Below are positions 32,751-34,952 of a stretch of DNA of 34,952 nucleotides, piece by piece. The translations under genes were made by a program, and so were the position numbers. This stretch comes from Acidobacteriota bacterium (lineage in GTDB: Bacteria; Acidobacteriota; Holophagae; Thermotomaculales; Thermotomaculaceae). The stretch is from the NCBI GenBank assembly GCA_026986725.1, contig JALSOA010000076.1, positions 1 through 34,952 of the forward strand, written 5' to 3'. The notes beneath the pieces are model-generated. The model worked only from the letters and a program-made list of their open reading frames with translations. It made no database searches and was not told the origin of the DNA. Every line of letters starts with the position of its first letter. Within the stretch, counting starts at the first letter, position 1.

Positions 32751-34085
32751 TCAATCAATTTCTTCCCTTGTTGCATGTTTTAATCTTTTCAGAGAAAGTA
32801 AAACCAGCCCAAATGAAGCAAAAGCAAGAACCGAAAGTAAAAGAAAAAACCTGCTATGCGGCCAGACATGATAGTATCTTCCAACAAAACCAGCAAGGTA
32901 ATTGCCAATCGCTGTTGCCACAAACCATCCCCCCATCATTAAGCCTTTCATTCTTGGAGGGGCAACTTTTGAGACAAACGATAACCCCATAGGGCTTAAA
33001 CACAATTCCCCAAGTGTTACCACAAAGTAAGTGGAAACAAGCCAGATGGGAGAAACACTGTTGTTGTCCAGATTCCCTCCTGCCTTTGATGCCGCAACCA
33101 TTATGAGAAATGCAAAACCCGTTAAAAGCATCCCCAATCCTATTTTTGCAGGAGTGGAAGGCTCTTTTCCTTTTTTTGCAAGATAACCGAAAGTTCCCAC
33201 AATAACAGGTGTTAATATCAAAATAAACAAAGGATTAAATACCTGATATAACTCTGGCGGAATTGTCAAAACATGACCAAAGATACTTACTGTTCTCCTG
33301 ACAGATTCGTCTGCAAATAATGTTAGAGCAAAACCATTCTGGTGAAAAGCCATCCAGAAAAATATTACGATAAAGAAAATAACAAGCAATGCAAATATTC
33401 TTTCTCTTTCCTGCTCCGGTGAAATCTGTTTTCCATTAAGCATAGAATCTTCATGTCTGACCCTGTCAGAATCGAGGTAGTAAGTTTTAAAAACATTGAA
33501 CACAATTAAAGAAATAAGCATGCCCAAAGAAGCAGCACCAAAAGCAAGGTTAAAACCGTTCACTCTTATTCCTATCCATTCATAGATTAAATCAGGGGCT
33601 TCATTCCTTAAAAAGCCCGCAACAAGAGGGGCAAGGAACGCACCCACATTTATTCCCATATAAAAGATGTTGTAGGCGGCATCCTTCAACGGTGAATTAT
33701 TATCGTAAAGATTTCCAACAAGAACTGATATATTTGCTTTAAAAAGTCCGTTTCCCAGAACAAGCACTATTAAAGAGAGGTAAAAAAACAATTCAGATGG
33801 ATGTGGAATTGACAGCATTGCATAGCCAATCAACAACACTGATGCACCAATGTTAATTGTTTTGCTGTATCCAAGAAACCTGTCCGCTATAAACCCACCG
33901 ATTAAAGGAGTGAAATAAACAAAAGCCAGGTATAATCCATAGATCTGACCTGATTTTTCAGTATCCCACCCGAAATAATGTTTCATGTACAGGGTAAATA
34001 GGGCAAGCATGGTGTAAAATCCAAACCTCTCCCACATCTCAGTAAAAAAAAGAACAATCAATCCTTTTGGATGCCCTTTAAACAT
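32751..34085 (-). CDS. POT/PTR2-family proton-coupled peptide transporter
   Basis: A 444-residue inner-membrane transporter with about 12 hydrophobic segments. The family signature ExxERFxxY is E16-M-W-E19-R20-F21 through Y24, followed by GGFIADRFLGYSKTI after the second helix, as in di- and tripeptide symporters. The C-terminal half shows GELCLSPMGLSFVSKVAPPRMKGLMMGG (pattern of the PTR2 signature 2 region, shortened). The ATG at 34085 follows AAGGAGGG. Peptide uptake would suit a cell that also secretes a large protease (the subtilase). Substrate range is not readable. Confidence 0.92.
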   Translation of the reverse strand: MFKGHPKGLIVLFFTEMWERFGFYTMLALFTLYMKHYFGWDTEKSGQIYGLYLAFVYFTPLIGGFIADRFLGYSKTINIGASVLLIGYAMLSIPHPSELFFYLSLIVLVLGNGLFKANISVLVGNLYDNNSPLKDAAYNIFYMGINVGAFLAPLVAGFLRNEAPDLIYEWIGIRVNGFNLAFGAASLGMLISLIVFNVFKTYYLDSDRVRHEDSMLNGKQISPEQERERIFALLVIFFIVIFFWMAFHQNGFALTLFADESVRRTVSIFGHVLTIPPELYQVFNPLFILILTPVIVGTFGYLAKKGKEPSTPAKIGLGMLLTGFAFLIMVAASKAGGNLDNNSVSPIWLVSTYFVVTLGELCLSPMGLSFVSKVAPPRMKGLMMGGWFVATAIGNYLAGFVGRYYHVWPHSRFFLLLSVLAFASFGLVLLSLKRLKHATREEID

Positions 34086-34116
34086 CAACCCTCCTTAATG
34101 TAAACTTAATTATTGG

Positions 34117-34125
34117 ATTTTATCA
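34117..34125 (-). promoter_or_regulatory. Candidate extended -10 promoter for the peptide transporter
   Basis: TGATAAAAT on the minus strand: TAAAAT at 34117-34122 (five of six) with a TGn extension. No matching -35. The start would give a leader of about 25 bases with AAGGAGGG. It lies in the gap between ruvA and the transporter. Confidence 0.35.
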
Positions 34126-34156
34126 CAGCGATTAAAAATATTCATGTTAAATTTCT

Positions 34157-34729
34157 TTAAATAGGACTCAGTTTTTCAAAACAAAGTTTTAAAATTGATT
34201 CCACATCGTTTGCATATTCCAGTTGATTTGAGATAGATTCAATTGCTTTTTCGATCTCTTTTTTTCTGTAACCAAGGTTTAAAAGTATCTGATAAACCTC
34301 GTCAGGCACATTTATACCTTTTTTCTCCTCAACCTCAAGTTGACCTTTCAGTTCAAGTACTATCCTTTGAGCAGTTTTTTTACCTATACCGGGTATCTTC
34401 ACCAGAAAAGAGATATTTCCGTTCAGAATTGCATTTTCAATCTTTTCAACATCAAAGGGTGAAAGAATTGCAAGGGCAGTTTTCGGACCAATTCCTCCTA
34501 TTGAAATGAGTTTTTCAAAAAGGATGAGTTCTTTTTTTGTTAAAAAACCATACAGTTCATTTCTATCATCTTTTACAAAGTGATGGGTATAGAATCTGAT
34601 CTCATCGCCAACCGACACCTTTGACAGGCTTTGAAAAGACAGGTACAACCTGTATCCAACGTCACCGGAAAGAACTATTACAGCGTTTGCTTCTTTTTCT
34701 TCAACCTTTCCTTTTATTAAAGCAATCAT
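34157..34729 (-). CDS. ruvA: Holliday junction branch migration protein RuvA
   Basis: A 190-residue RuvA, which recognises four-way junctions and loads the RuvB motor. The N-terminal OB domain (about 1-62) begins MIALIKGKV. Two helix-hairpin-helix motifs follow: SIGGIGPKTALAIL (76-89) and KIPGIGKKTAQRI (111-123). The small C-terminal domain (about 143-190) that contacts RuvB is present. The ATG immediately follows the stop of the upstream gene, so it is likely translated by coupling. ruvB and ruvC are not in the window. Confidence 0.96.
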   Translation of the reverse strand: MIALIKGKVEEKEANAVIVLSGDVGYRLYLSFQSLSKVSVGDEIRFYTHHFVKDDRNELYGFLTKKELILFEKLISIGGIGPKTALAILSPFDVEKIENAILNGNISFLVKIPGIGKKTAQRIVLELKGQLEVEEKKGINVPDEVYQILLNLGYRKKEIEKAIESISNQLEYANDVESILKLCFEKLSPI

Positions 34730-34952
34730 TTAATAACAACACTTTTTTTCAAATTTATTAAAAAGAGTAGCATGTTCAGTTCTGTTCAATGGTTTTTCAC
34801 TTTTTAAAACATCCCATTCTGCAAAACTCTCAACCCTTACATCTGCTTTGCCAAATGTTTTGTAATCAACCGAAACATTGTAATCCCACTTCAAATACTC
34901 TGAATTTCCTCCGCCAACGGTGGTTATCAAAAACCTGTTCGCAATCCCTCCA
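34730..34952 (-). CDS. C-terminal fragment of an unrecognised protein (cut by window edge)
   Basis: The minus-strand frame is open from the window edge to a TAA at 34730, giving 73 residues with no start in view. It contains a Gly-rich turn (VGGGN), a hydrophilic beta-like stretch (WDYNVSVDYKTFGKADVRVE) and a C-terminus ending KKCCY. I do not recognise a family. The stop is directly joined to the ruvA ATG, so the two are almost certainly in one operon. The frame also has a TTG at 34930, but nothing suggests that it is the start. Confidence 0.6.
   Translation of the reverse strand, partial: GGIANRFLITTVGGGNSEYLKWDYNVSVDYKTFGKADVRVESFAEWDVLKSEKPLNRTEHATLFNKFEKKCCY

Noticed and set aside
1-34952. 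tRNA genes, rRNA, CRISPR arrays, insertion sequences or phage genes.
   Set aside because: All gaps are short and were read on both strands; none holds a cloverleaf, spaced direct repeats, transposase fragments or terminal inverted repeats.

Overview
This is a gene-dense, AT-rich stretch of a bacterial chromosome with no stretch over about 130 bases lacking a gene or regulatory site. An outer membrane is implied by lpxC, an Mla/MCE lipid-transport set, a DUF3187-like barrel protein, and secreted and lipoprotein-like products. All RNA- and ribosome-related genes look chromosomal and core. There are no transposases, integrases, tRNAs, rRNAs or CRISPR arrays. The AsnRS resembles the archaeal/Thermus type, and the proteins are rich in Lys, Glu and Ile. 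I cannot name the organism with confidence. An early-branching Gram-negative lineage such as an acidobacterial-type thermophile would fit, but that is a guess.

Layout: (1) 1-5323, minus strand: riboflavin operon ribD-ribE-ribBA-ribH, running straight into a BtuF/BtuD/BtuC-type importer whose permease is cut by the window edge. (2) 5454-8472, plus strand: mlaE-mlaF-mlaD, in which MlaD carries a long extra beta-rich C-terminal region. radA follows directly. (3) 9885-13066, plus strand: queF, then three overlapping genes (ureohydrolase, MTAP/MTIP-type phosphorylase, MTA/SAH deaminase) that look like a polyamine by-product salvage module. (4) 13132-14800, plus strand: an anchored TPR protein overlapping a predicted outer-membrane beta-barrel gene. 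(5) 14820-34952, all minus strand. Read in transcription order this is a partial unknown gene, ruvA, a POT peptide transporter, a LysM coiled-coil lipoprotein-like protein, the phoH - 7TMR-HD (PgpH-like) - ybeY - corC - era cluster, rpsO - pnp - asnS - rimO, a TPR protein, a 1298-residue secreted subtilase, and lpxC.

Functionally, region 5 groups translation and RNA quality control (PhoH, YbeY, Era, S15, PNPase, RimO, AsnRS) with envelope and secreted functions. Recognisable promoters lie before ribD, ribBA, rpsO and the LysM gene. Weaker candidates lie before mlaE, queF, the anchored TPR gene and the POT gene. Intrinsic-terminator hairpins sit between the subtilase and lpxC and between the LysM gene and phoH. 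In both cases the hairpin is only 12-17 nt from the next start codon, which is the most unusual regulatory pattern seen here. The other main points of interest are the MlaD fusion, the MTA-salvage trio, the flavin/corrinoid-type operon, and an internally duplicated LysM protein.
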